From positions 1 through 5,692 of the forward strand of contig JBDRCM010000014.1 of NCBI GenBank assembly GCA_043821725.1: 5,692 nucleotides of DNA, in the 5' to 3' direction. This DNA comes from CAYHSR01 sp043821725 (lineage in GTDB: Bacteria > Patescibacteriota > Patescibacteriia > Magasanikbacterales > GWA2-37-8). A program made the translations under genes and the position numbers. Positions within the stretch are counted from its first letter, which is position 1; every line of letters begins with the position of its first letter. The notes below the pieces were generated by a model that worked only from the letters and a program-made list of their open reading frames with translations, had not been told where the DNA came from and did not search any database. Shown one piece after another: positions 1-5,692 of the stretch.

Positions 1-1
1 T

Positions 2-529
2 ATGAATAAAAAATATCTTTTGTATGTAATCACTCCTGTTTTAGCTTTTGCAACGGTCGGTGCGGTTTATGCAAGCCCGACTGTTAATGGAAACAATAAT
101 CCGATGGGCGATATTGTCAATGCGATTGCCCAAAAATTTAATCTCAATGTCACTGACGTTCAACAAGTATTCGACGAACATAAAGAGCAAATGAAAGCAC
201 AACGTCAAGAGCTCTTTTCTGAGAAACAAGCAGATATGCAAAAAAAATTTGAGGAGCGTTTGACCCAAGCAGTATCTAATGGAAAATTAACCCAAGAACA
301 AGTTGATAAAATCATAGCTAAAAAAGCGGAACTACAAGCAGAAAGGCAATATACGCAAAATGGACTGCCAGAACAAGATAGGACAACAGCCAAAGAACAT
401 ATGGATTCTTTAAAACAATGGGCGACCGATAACAATATACCATTAGAATATTTACAAATCGGCGGGTTTAGAGGTACGAGATTAGGAAATGGATTTAGAA
501 GACCAACGCAAAACGTATCCGCAGAATAA
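2..529 (+). CDS. Secreted small helical protein, DUF2680/YckD-like
   Basis: A 175-residue exported protein of unknown function. Residues 1-24 form a Sec signal peptide: MNKK, a hydrophobic core, then V-Y-A before Ser25, a good signal peptidase I site. Residues 35-62 read like a short helical repeat (IVNAIAQKFNLNVTDVQQVF). Residues 60-116 are Lys/Glu/Gln-rich and probably coiled coil. They contain NGKLTQEQVDKIIAKKAEL, a pattern seen in YckD/DUF2680-type secreted proteins. The C-terminus (154-170) changes to a Gly/Arg/Asn/Phe-rich tail with GFRGTR. The ATG lies one base inside the window, so its leader and promoter cannot be seen. The start is nevertheless convincing because the signal peptide follows directly. 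A hairpin terminator follows the stop, so the gene probably ends its own transcript rather than leading the exporter operon. Family assignment is by pattern only; a periplasm-like or surface role is inferred. Confidence 0.75.
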   Translation: MNKKYLLYVITPVLAFATVGAVYASPTVNGNNNPMGDIVNAIAQKFNLNVTDVQQVFDEHKEQMKAQRQELFSEKQADMQKKFEERLTQAVSNGKLTQEQVDKIIAKKAELQAERQYTQNGLPEQDRTTAKEHMDSLKQWATDNNIPLEYLQIGGFRGTRLGNGFRRPTQNVSAE

Positions 530-541
530 TCAAAATCTAAC

Positions 542-583
542 ACCCTCTATTTTTATAGCTAAGAATAGAGGGTTTAGGTTTTT
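542..583 (+). terminator. Rho-independent terminator after the secreted protein gene
   Basis: Positions 542-555 pair with 560-573 to give a 14-bp stem containing one T-G wobble, closed by the tetraloop TAGC (556-559). The GC-rich part is CCCTC/GAGGG at the base. The stem is followed by TT, AGG and a TTTTT run (579-583). It begins 12 nt after the stop of the upstream gene and ends 11 nt before the adaptor gene. It should insulate the exporter cassette from upstream transcription. The T-tract is interrupted by AGG, so termination may be partial. Confidence 0.8.
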
Positions 584-594
584 AATATTTAAAA

Positions 595-2307
595 ATGAAT
601 AACCATATCATAAAAAACATTTTGGCAAAAATTTTTAATTTTTTTTCAAAAATTTTAAAGTTAGCAAAACAACACAAAATTGTTGCAGGCATTGTCATAA
701 TTGTTATATTAATAACAATTTATTTAACGTATAATGCCTTTAGAAATAGTGCTGAAAACATAAGTTATTCCACTCAACTGGCAATTAAGGGAACCATTAT
801 TTCTTCAATTTCTGGGTCGGGCCAAGTCTCTGCATCAGATCAAATCGACGTTAAGTCTAAAGCATCGGGAGATATAGTGTATGTCGGCGTTAAAGAGGGG
901 GAGACCGTAAAAGCCGGCAGATTGATTGTTCAAATTGACAACACAAGCTCCCAACAGTCAGTAAAAACAGCTCAGATTAATCTTGAAAAAGCGCAATTAA
1001 CTTTGGAAAAAATGAAAGGGCTAACAACTGACGAAGGGACTCTAAGGGGTGACAAAGAAAAGGCTCAAGACGCTTTAGATAAATCTTATGAAGACGGTTT
1101 TAATGATGTATCTAATATTTTTCTTACTATGCCCTCTGTGGTCTCTGATCTCCACGGTATTATTTTTGATTCAACGATCAAAACTTATCAGCAAAATATT
1201 GATTGGTATGTTGGATTAATAAGCTCTATAGACACTTCGACTAAACCAAAAGAATATAAGGATCGAGTTATTACAGCATATAATTTAACTAATGACGCTT
1301 ATGAAAAAAATGTTGAAAATTTTAGGACAGCCTCAAGAGAATCCGATAAAGATACTATTTATAATCTTATTTTAGAAACTTATGACACCGGCCAAAAACT
1401 TTCTGACGCTGTTAAGATAATGAGTAATTTTATTGACTACGCAAAAAAAACCTTAGCTGATAAAAATATCTCAGCACCCGAAGCTCTCACAACTGACCAA
1501 AATTCTCTAAATGGTTATACCGGAACTACCAACGGATATCTTTCAACTCTTTTATCGGATAAAAGCACCATTAATAACAATAAAGAAAATTTAATAAATA
1601 CAGGTTTTGATATAAAGGATCAAGAAATACAGATTAAACAATTAGAGGATACTTTAAATGATGCAAAAAACACATTAGAAAATTATTATATCAGAGCTCC
1701 TTTCGACGGAGTGGTAGCAACTTTAAATTTTAAGAAAGGGGACTCTGTATCTAACGGATCTACTATTGCTACGGTTATAACAACTCAAGGCATTACAGAA
1801 ATTCCTTTTAATGAAGTTGATATAATAAAAATTGAAATCGGACAAAAAACAAACCTTACGTTTGACGCTATAGACGAACTAACCATTGTCGGTCAAGTTG
1901 TTCAAGTAGATGTTTTAGGAACAGTAAGTCAGGGCGTTGTAAACTATAATGTAAAAATTGCTTTTGATACTCAAAACAGTCAAATAAAACCAGGCATGAG
2001 TGTTTCTGCTGATGTAATCACAAATGTTAAACAAAATGTGATAACTGTGACAAACTCAGCAATAAAATCGCAAGGAGACACAAATTATGTTTTAGTAATG
2101 GAAAATGGTATTTCTAGTCAAAAAACCGTTGAAGTGGGGTTATCAAACGACACAAACACAGAAATTTTATCAGGTTTAGAGGAAGGAGAAACTGTTATTA
2201 CCCAGACCATAATCAGCACAACAGGGACAACGCAAAATAATTCGGGCGTGAATATACCAGGCATCACTGGAGGTGGCGGAAATTTTAGAGGCACATTCGG
2301 CAGATAA
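595..2307 (+). CDS. Membrane-fusion (HlyD/MacA-type) adaptor of ABC exporter
   Basis: A 570-residue periplasmic-adaptor-type protein that would couple the ABC permease to the outside. Residues 29-46 form a single membrane anchor after a basic N-terminus, with no cleavage site. Residues 62-116 are the first lipoyl/barrel half (SGSGQV, then VKEGETVKAGRLIVQID). A helix runs over 117-142. Residues about 325-363 form the returning helix. The second lipoyl half starts at YYIRAPFDGVVATL (364-377). The beta-barrel covers about 400-475 (IKPGMSVSADV) and a membrane-proximal domain about 478-545 (GLEEGETVI). MacA-type adaptors are usually about 370-400 residues; the excess is a roughly 175-residue helical insertion (about 150-325) inside the hairpin. 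The tail GGGGNFRGTFGR is flexible. There is no Shine-Dalgarno sequence; the leader is A/T-rich. The ATPase gene starts 6 nt downstream. The exported substrate cannot be told from sequence. Confidence 0.88.
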   Translation: MNNHIIKNILAKIFNFFSKILKLAKQHKIVAGIVIIVILITIYLTYNAFRNSAENISYSTQLAIKGTIISSISGSGQVSASDQIDVKSKASGDIVYVGVKEGETVKAGRLIVQIDNTSSQQSVKTAQINLEKAQLTLEKMKGLTTDEGTLRGDKEKAQDALDKSYEDGFNDVSNIFLTMPSVVSDLHGIIFDSTIKTYQQNIDWYVGLISSIDTSTKPKEYKDRVITAYNLTNDAYEKNVENFRTASRESDKDTIYNLILETYDTGQKLSDAVKIMSNFIDYAKKTLADKNISAPEALTTDQNSLNGYTGTTNGYLSTLLSDKSTINNNKENLINTGFDIKDQEIQIKQLEDTLNDAKNTLENYYIRAPFDGVVATLNFKKGDSVSNGSTIATVITTQGITEIPFNEVDIIKIEIGQKTNLTFDAIDELTIVGQVVQVDVLGTVSQGVVNYNVKIAFDTQNSQIKPGMSVSADVITNVKQNVITVTNSAIKSQGDTNYVLVMENGISSQKTVEVGLSNDTNTEILSGLEEGETVITQTIISTTGTTQNNSGVNIPGITGGGGNFRGTFGR

Positions 2308-2313
2308 ACAATT

Positions 2314-3021
2314 ATGATAGATTGTAAAAATATTGTTAAATCCTATAAAAATGGAGACATAGAAACCATTGTATTAAGGGATGTTTCTTTTAAAATACAT
2401 AACGGTGAGTTTGTGGCGATAACAGGTCCTTCTGGCTCTGGCAAGTCAACTTTAATGCATATTTTAGGAGCATTAGATTCTCCAACCAGTGGCACTTATC
2501 TGTTTGATAATCAGGATGTTTCAAAGATGCTGGAAGAATCGCTGGCAAAAATTAGAAAAACCAAAATTGGTTTTGTTTTTCAGGCATATAATTTATTGCC
2601 GAGAGCAACTGTTTTACGCAACGTTATGCTTCCTTTAATGTATGCCGGAGTTGAAAAACAAAAACGAGAAGAAAAAGCAATTGAGGCACTTATTGCATCA
2701 GGACTTTCAGACGACCGCTGGCATCATTTTTCAAATCAGCTTTCTGGAGGGCAAATGCAAAGAGTAGCAATTGCCAGAGCATTAGTAAACAATCCTTCAT
2801 TAATTTTAGCTGACGAACCAACCGGGAATCTTGATACAAAAACAGGGGAAATTGTTTTGAAAACTTTTCAAGAATTAAACCAAAAACACAACAGAACGAT
2901 TATTCTTATAACTCATGAAAGATATGTAGCTGAACATGCAAATAGGATTATATACATTTTAGACGGGAAAATAATTGAAGACGAAAAAAATATTAAAAGA
3001 CGAGAGGCTGTCAGGCAATGA
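2314..3021 (+). CDS. ABC exporter ATPase, MacB/LolD-type
   Basis: A 235-residue cytoplasmic nucleotide-binding subunit that hydrolyses ATP to drive the permease encoded next. All catalytic motifs are intact: Walker A GPSGSGKST (38-46), Q-loop Gln90 in FVFQAYNLLP, signature LSGGQ (143-147), Walker B LILADEP with Glu168, D-loop NLD (172-174) and H-loop His201. The FQAYNLLPRATVLRNVMLPL stretch is typical of the MacB/LolD/FtsE-like group, and the length is normal for a stand-alone subunit. In E. coli MacB the ATPase and permease are one polypeptide; here they are separate, as in many Gram-positive and Patescibacteria systems. The stop TGA overlaps the next ATG (ATGA, 3018-3021), so translational coupling is likely. 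That TGA also supports the standard bacterial code. Confidence 0.95.
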   Translation: MIDCKNIVKSYKNGDIETIVLRDVSFKIHNGEFVAITGPSGSGKSTLMHILGALDSPTSGTYLFDNQDVSKMLEESLAKIRKTKIGFVFQAYNLLPRATVLRNVMLPLMYAGVEKQKREEKAIEALIASGLSDDRWHHFSNQLSGGQMQRVAIARALVNNPSLILADEPTGNLDTKTGEIVLKTFQELNQKHNRTIILITHERYVAEHANRIIYILDGKIIEDEKNIKRREAVRQ

Positions 3022-4241
3022 AATTAGAAGATTTATTAGAAGAAACTTTTTCTGCTTTAACTGTAAACAAAATGAGATCTGGTCTCACGATTTTAGGCAT
3101 TGTTATTGGAATCGCCTCAGTTATTGCTATGGTTTCAGTCGGACAAGGGGTAAAAGGATCTATTGAGGCAAGTATACAGTCTATTGGATCGAATTTAATA
3201 ATGGTTATGCCTGGAGCGCCAAGAGGGGTGGGCATGCAGGTTTCATCTGGCAGAGGATCGGCACAAACCTTAACTCAAGAAGATGCCGACGCCATACAAT
3301 CAGAAATTTCATTAGTTAAAGCCGTTGCTCCTGAAATATCAAGAAAATACCAAATCACTGCTAAAGGTACAAATACAAACACATCGGTAATTGGTACAAA
3401 TGCGTCATATCCTGAAGTAAGAAATGTTGAAATAGACACAGGATCTTTTATTACAACACAAAATATTTCAAGCTTGTCTAAGGTAGCAATCTTGGGCCCA
3501 ACAACACGGGACGACCTTTTTGGTGAAAATACAGACCCGATAGGCCAAAGTATAAAAATCAATCAAATAAATTTTAAAATAATCGGCGTTACAAAAGCAA
3601 AGGGCGGAAGCGGGATTTCCAATCAAGATGATGTAATTTATGTCCCGCTTTCAACAGCACAAACGTTTCTTGCGGGTGATAATTTTATTTCGCAAATAAG
3701 TGTTGAAGCTAACAGCCAAAAAGATATGGCTACTGTTCAGCAAGAAATAACAAATATTCTTTTACAAAGACACAATATATCAAATCCACAATTAGCTGAT
3801 TTCCAAGTTTTAAATCAAGAAGATATCGTTAGCGCAGCGTCCACAGTAACCAACACTATGACTCTGCTGTTAGCCTCAATCGCTGGAATCTCTCTCGTTG
3901 TAGGAGGAATTGGAATTATGAATATGATGCTAACAACCGTGACTGAAAGAACTCGAGAAATTGGCTTAAGAAAAGCTATAGGAGCTGATGCTAAAGATAT
4001 AAGTTTGCAATTCCTAGCCGAATCTTTTGTTCTAACTTTTTTAGGAGGAGCTATCGGAATTGGTTTGGGCTGGCTAGTAGCTTTTTTAATCACAAAATTT
4101 GCAGGAATCAATACACAAGTTTCATTAACATCCATATTATTAGCATTTGGCGTTTCTGCTGTAATCGGAATTATTTTTGGATATTATCCCGCTCGCAGGG
4201 CATCAAAACTAAATCCAATTGAGGCGTTACGTTACGAATAA
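3018..4241 (+). CDS. ABC exporter permease, MacB/FtsX family
   Basis: A 407-residue membrane subunit with the MacB-type type VII ABC topology. Transmembrane helix 1 spans about 22-42, after an amphipathic N-terminus (LTVNKMRSGLTILGIVIGIA). A large extracytoplasmic MacB_PCD domain covers about 45-275. Helices 2-4 lie at about 281-303, 333-357 and 369-390. The cytoplasmic coupling segment TERTREIGLRKAIGA (309-323) and the ending YYPARRASKLNPIEALRYE are hallmarks of the family, and the length is typical. The ATG overlaps the ATPase stop by 4 nt. A GAGAGG stretch at 3002-3007 could serve as a ribosome-binding site, though its 10-nt spacing is long. With the adaptor it forms a MacAB-like mechanotransmission exporter. 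No terminator is visible after the stop. Confidence 0.94.
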   Translation: MKLEDLLEETFSALTVNKMRSGLTILGIVIGIASVIAMVSVGQGVKGSIEASIQSIGSNLIMVMPGAPRGVGMQVSSGRGSAQTLTQEDADAIQSEISLVKAVAPEISRKYQITAKGTNTNTSVIGTNASYPEVRNVEIDTGSFITTQNISSLSKVAILGPTTRDDLFGENTDPIGQSIKINQINFKIIGVTKAKGGSGISNQDDVIYVPLSTAQTFLAGDNFISQISVEANSQKDMATVQQEITNILLQRHNISNPQLADFQVLNQEDIVSAASTVTNTMTLLLASIAGISLVVGGIGIMNMMLTTVTERTREIGLRKAIGADAKDISLQFLAESFVLTFLGGAIGIGLGWLVAFLITKFAGINTQVSLTSILLAFGVSAVIGIIFGYYPARRASKLNPIEALRYE

Positions 4242-4276
4242 AATAAGCTCGTTTAAAATTTGCAAAACGGGATAAA

Positions 4277-4285
4277 TGGTACAAT
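4277..4285 (+). promoter_or_regulatory. Extended -10 promoter for DUF5666-like gene
   Basis: TGGTACAAT gives an extended -10 element: TG (4277-4278), one base, then TACAAT (4280-4285), one mismatch from TATAAT. There is no convincing -35 at 17 nt; TTGCAA (4260-4265) is only 14 nt away. Extended -10 promoters often work without a -35. Transcription would start near 4292, giving a leader of about 46 nt. The same motif recurs before the FKBP gene, which strengthens the call. Confidence 0.6.
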
Positions 4286-4337
4286 AAAATTCTGCTGAAA
4301 TTAACCAAAAGGTTATATAAAGCAAATTTCTAACTTT

Positions 4338-4754
4338 ATGAATAAAACATTACTTATAATTATATTAATTATCATTTTTGCAGGAGTAGGCGGAGGCGGA
4401 TTTTATGCTGGCATACAATATAACAAATCACAAAGCACAAACAGATTCGCTAATTTTCAAGGAACTAGAAACGGAAATTTTAACGCACAAAATACACGAC
4501 CAGGAATTATTTCGGGTAGCATCGTTTCAAAAGACGACAACAGCATTACTTTGCAGTTACAAGACGGAAGTTCAAAAATAATTTTTTATTCAGAAACAAC
4601 TCAAATAGGAAAATTTGAAACAGGTACTGCAGAAGATTTGTTTGAGGACCAAACAATCACTGTTAATGGGACAACAAACCCAGATGGAAGTACAACGGCA
4701 CAATCAATCCAAATTAGACCTGCTGGTCAAGACAGTCCCGGTCTGGTACAATAG
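4338..4754 (+). CDS. Membrane-anchored DUF5666-like protein
   Basis: A 138-residue protein with an uncleaved N-terminal anchor (about 4-25), ending in the glycine-rich VGGGGFYAG. A low-complexity Asn/Gly/Phe/Arg linker follows (about 31-57, containing NFQGTRNGNF). The remaining part (about 58-128) is a small beta-rich domain: GSIVSKDDNSITLQLQDGSS, then a FEDQTITVNGTTNPDGSTTA-type stretch and QSIQIRP. This pattern matches DUF5666-type domains, which look like small OB-like barrels of unknown function that are common on cell surfaces. It has its own predicted promoter and a 46-nt leader without a Shine-Dalgarno sequence. Its last codons carry the promoter of the next gene. Family assignment is by recognised pattern; function is unknown, with a ligand- or partner-binding surface role possible. 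Confidence 0.8.
   Translation: MNKTLLIIILIIIFAGVGGGGFYAGIQYNKSQSTNRFANFQGTRNGNFNAQNTRPGIISGSIVSKDDNSITLQLQDGSSKIIFYSETTQIGKFETGTAEDLFEDQTITVNGTTNPDGSTTAQSIQIRPAGQDSPGLVQ
4744..4752 (+). promoter_or_regulatory. Extended -10 promoter for FKBP gene, inside upstream CDS
   Basis: TGGTACAAT lies within the final codons of the DUF5666-like gene (it encodes part of Leu-Val-Gln). It is followed by the same A-rich context as the copy at 4277, with 14 of 15 bases identical over 4277-4291 and 4744-4758. A possible -35, TGGTCA (4724-4729), sits at 17-nt spacing and matches TTGACA at four of six positions. The start would fall near 4759, giving a leader of about 23 nt for the FKBP gene. Confidence 0.55.
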
Positions 4755-4781
4755 AATTAAAATTTAATTTAATTAACATCC

Positions 4782-5252
4782 ATGGATAAAACATCTGTAA
4801 TAATTATTTTAATATTAGTAATTTTAGTTGCAGGATTTTTTTATTTTATTCAACCTAAAAATATAAACATGAACGAAAATCAAAATCAACAAACAGAAGA
4901 AAATCAAAACTCTACAAATTTTAATGTTCAAGGAATGAATGTAGAAATTTTACAACAGGGGTCAGGAGAGCCAACAAAGTCAGGAGACAAAGTTACAGTA
5001 AATTATGTTGGCACATTGCAAGACGGAACAAAATTTGATTCTTCAATTGATAGAGGACAACCATTTGTATTTACTTTGGGTCAAAACAGCGTTATTCAAG
5101 GATGGGAATTAGGAGTTATTGGTATGAAAGTTGGAGAAAAAAGAAAATTAACCATACCATCAGAATTAGCATACGATGAAGCCGGAGCTGGCGGAATAAT
5201 TCCACCAAACGCAACTTTAATTTTTGAAATCGATTTATTAGAAATTAATTAA
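4782..5252 (+). CDS. Membrane-anchored FKBP-type peptidyl-prolyl isomerase
   Basis: A 156-residue enzyme that catalyses cis-trans isomerisation of X-Pro bonds, here facing outward from the membrane. Residues 5-23 are the anchor. Residues 27-46 are an Asn/Gln/Glu-rich linker. Residues about 52-156 are one complete FKBP domain. Active-site residues matching human FKBP12 are all present: Tyr75 (Y26), Phe85-Asp86 (F36-D37), Phe95 (F46), Val104-Ile105 (V55-I56), Trp108 (W59), Tyr131 (Y82) and Phe148 (F99). Family landmarks GTLQDGTKFDSS, VIQGWELGV and GIIPPNATLIFEIDLLE are easy to see. There is no large inserted flap, so it is FKBP12-like rather than SlyD-like. It starts 27 nt after the DUF5666-like gene with its own predicted promoter and no Shine-Dalgarno sequence. 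The likely role is folding of exported proteins; specific clients are unknown. Confidence 0.95.
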   Translation: MDKTSVIIILILVILVAGFFYFIQPKNINMNENQNQQTEENQNSTNFNVQGMNVEILQQGSGEPTKSGDKVTVNYVGTLQDGTKFDSSIDRGQPFVFTLGQNSVIQGWELGVIGMKVGEKRKLTIPSELAYDEAGAGGIIPPNATLIFEIDLLEIN

Positions 5253-5275
5253 TACTATTAATAAATAAAAAAAAT

Positions 5276-5506
5276 ATGTTTTTTGCAATTGTACTTATAG
5301 TTATTGGTTTGTTTTTGTTATTAAACGCATTAGGAATTTTGTCAGGAAGCTTTTGGGGATTTTTTTGGGCAGTAATTTTTCTTGCGCTTGGATTCAAGCT
5401 ACTAATAAAGCGAGGATGCTGTCCAATGTGTGACTGGGGAAACTGGAAAAAAAGAATGAACGATGATTGTTGTGGAAGTCACAGACACGATAACGAACAA
5501 AACTAA
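5276..5506 (+). CDS. Small two-helix membrane protein with Cys/His-rich tail
   Basis: A 76-residue protein. Residues 2-22 and 26-45 are two hydrophobic helices separated by a short GSFWG turn. The pattern MFFAIVLIVIGLFLLLNALG and the second helix resemble the LiaI/LiaF-type transmembrane region (DUF5668-like). Residues 46-76 form a polar tail with five cysteines (48, 49, 52, 65, 66) and histidines 69 and 71. They are arranged as CCPMC and CCGSHRH, which could bind a metal ion or form disulfides. With two helices and Lys/Arg after the second, the tail probably faces the cytoplasm. The gene follows FKBP by 23 nt and is probably co-transcribed; the leader is A-rich with no Shine-Dalgarno sequence. 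Function is unknown; LiaF relatives modulate envelope-stress signalling, but that role cannot be claimed here. Confidence 0.75.
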   Translation: MFFAIVLIVIGLFLLLNALGILSGSFWGFFWAVIFLALGFKLLIKRGCCPMCDWGNWKKRMNDDCCGSHRHDNEQN

Positions 5507-5518
5507 AACTAATATTTT

Positions 5519-5532
5519 AAAAAACCCGCATA
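5519..5532 (+). other. Possible left half of a terminator cut by the insertion sequence
   Basis: A run of six A followed by CCCGCAT lies 12 nt after the stop of the small membrane protein gene. This is what the ascending half of an A-CCCGCA / TGCGGG-T terminator looks like, yet no matching right half occurs before the window ends. The insertion-sequence end begins immediately after it. That it is a split terminator is inference. Confidence 0.35.
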
Positions 5533-5589
5533 ATTGAAGTGTACCCCGTTTAGTGGACACTATAAATGTCCGCTTTTTGTATTGAAGTG
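5533..5589 (+). repeat. Direct repeat ATTGAAGTG flanking the IS-end hairpin
   Basis: The 9-mer ATTGAAGTG occurs at 5533-5541 and again at 5581-5589, on either side of the hairpin at 5552-5574. Identity stops after nine bases. It could be a transposase-binding repeat near the element end or chance in AT-rich DNA. Confidence 0.35.
5552..5578 (+). terminator. Hairpin with T-run at the IS left end
   Basis: AGTGGACA (5552-5559) pairs with TGTCCGCT (5567-5574) through eight base pairs including one T-G wobble, around the 7-nt loop CTATAAA. The second arm runs directly into TTTT (5575-5578). This has the form of an intrinsic terminator. Its first arm is part of the presumed terminal inverted repeat. 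It could stop transcription entering from the upstream genes, so limiting accidental transposase expression, and could also end the upstream transcript. Confidence 0.55.
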
Positions 5590-5627
5590 ATATATTGAAT
5601 AATTAAAGTAAATTAAACAAAAACAAT

Positions 5628-5692
5628 ATGAGCAAAAGAATATTTACGCAAGAACAAATCGAAGAAATATCGAAGAACAAGAACATAGCAAG
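5628..5692 (+). CDS. Transposase N-terminus (IS3-type orfA-like), truncated by window end
   Basis: Twenty-one codons are visible, reading MSKRIFTQEQIEEISKNKNI and Ala, plus two bases of the next codon. The [KR]-R-x-F-[ST]-x-E-Q-I-E-E-[IL]-x-K-N start is one I associate with helix-turn-helix transposase subunits of IS3-like elements common in Patescibacteria. The rest of the gene lies downstream of the window. There is no Shine-Dalgarno sequence; the leader is A-rich. The call rests on a short stretch plus the element end upstream, so the exact family is tentative. Confidence 0.6.
   Translation, partial: MSKRIFTQEQIEEISKNKNIA

Larger units (their letters stand above)
5533..5692 (+). mobile_element. 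Left end of an IS3-like insertion sequence (partial)
   Basis: The TGTACCCCGTTTAGTGGACA segment (5540-5559) resembles terminal inverted repeats of IS3-type elements, which begin with TG. It is followed by a short leader and a transposase-like start codon at 5628. The true outer boundary may be the TG at 5535 or at 5540, and the right end lies outside the window, so repeat pairing and target duplication cannot be tested here. The start given is approximate. Confidence 0.55.

Noticed and set aside
574..594. Possible -10 TAATAT before the adaptor gene
   Set aside because: It has no TG extension and no -35 at the right distance and lies in a T/A-rich stretch; the promoter of the exporter operon remains unidentified.
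3018..3021. Recoding of TGA as glycine, as in some Patescibacteria lineages
   Set aside because: TGA ends the ATPase at its normal family length exactly at the start of the permease, and no other gene contains an in-frame TGA.
2975..3166. 63-codon plus-strand reading frame across the ATPase/permease junction
   Set aside because: It overlaps two well-supported genes in another frame and its translation has no recognisable features.
3011..4135. Minus-strand open frames opposite the permease gene
   Set aside because: They are shadows of the permease reading frame with no independent start signals or family resemblance.
4302..4315. Small stem-loop TAACC-AAAA-GGTTA in the leader of the DUF5666-like gene
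   Set aside because: The stem is only five base pairs with no T-run and no recognised riboswitch or operator pattern.
4256..4329. Perfect 8-nt inverted repeat AAATTTGC (4256-4263) / GCAAATTT (4322-4329)
   Set aside because: It is AT-rich, separated by 58 nt, has no T-run after it, and the first arm lies upstream of the predicted transcription start; probably chance.
5577..5610. Possible transposase promoters (TTGAAG at 5582 with TAAAGT at 5604; AATAAT at 5598)
   Set aside because: Each pair matches consensus weakly or has poor spacing; AT-rich DNA gives such matches easily.

Overview
The window is AT-rich, carries only plus-strand genes, and is densely packed: seven complete genes and the first codons of an eighth. 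The style suggests a Candidate Phyla Radiation / Patescibacteria genome (Parcubacteria-like). The signs are single-pass membrane-anchored proteins, a DUF5666-like protein, an HlyD/MacA-type adaptor with a large helical insertion, leaders with almost no Shine-Dalgarno sequence, and a transposase N-terminus of a type I associate with these genomes. This assignment is inference; no rRNA or other marker gene is present. TGA acts as a stop (end of the ABC ATPase gene), which argues against the UGA=Gly code of Gracilibacteria/SR1.

Layout. Positions 2-529 encode a small secreted helical protein, followed by a strong hairpin terminator (542-583). Positions 595-4241 form a three-gene MacAB-type ABC export cassette: membrane-fusion adaptor, ATPase and MacB/FtsX-type permease. 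The genes are separated by 6 nt and then by a 4-nt ATGA overlap. A 96-nt gap holds an extended -10 promoter. It leads to a membrane-anchored DUF5666-like protein (4338-4754), a membrane-anchored FKBP-type prolyl isomerase (4782-5252) and a 76-residue two-helix membrane protein with a Cys/His-rich tail (5276-5506). A near-identical second promoter motif is embedded in the last codons of the DUF5666-like gene, just before the FKBP gene. From about 5533 the left end of an IS3-like insertion sequence begins, with a hairpin plus T-run at its edge and a transposase start at 5628 that runs off the window.

How the genes work together. Six of the seven complete genes encode exported or membrane proteins; the ATPase is the only cytoplasmic one. 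The core is a tripartite-type exporter: ATPase plus permease drive conformational work that the adaptor passes outward. No TolC-like outer-membrane partner is visible, which fits an organism without a classical outer membrane. The small secreted protein, the DUF5666-like protein and the adaptor share a short F-[RQ]-G-T motif in Gly/Asn/Arg-rich flexible segments. This hints, weakly, at a common surface or partner. FKBP would assist folding outside the membrane. I see no wholly new system; the most checkable oddities are the shared motif, the duplicated promoter, the Cys/His tail and an apparent terminator split by the insertion sequence.
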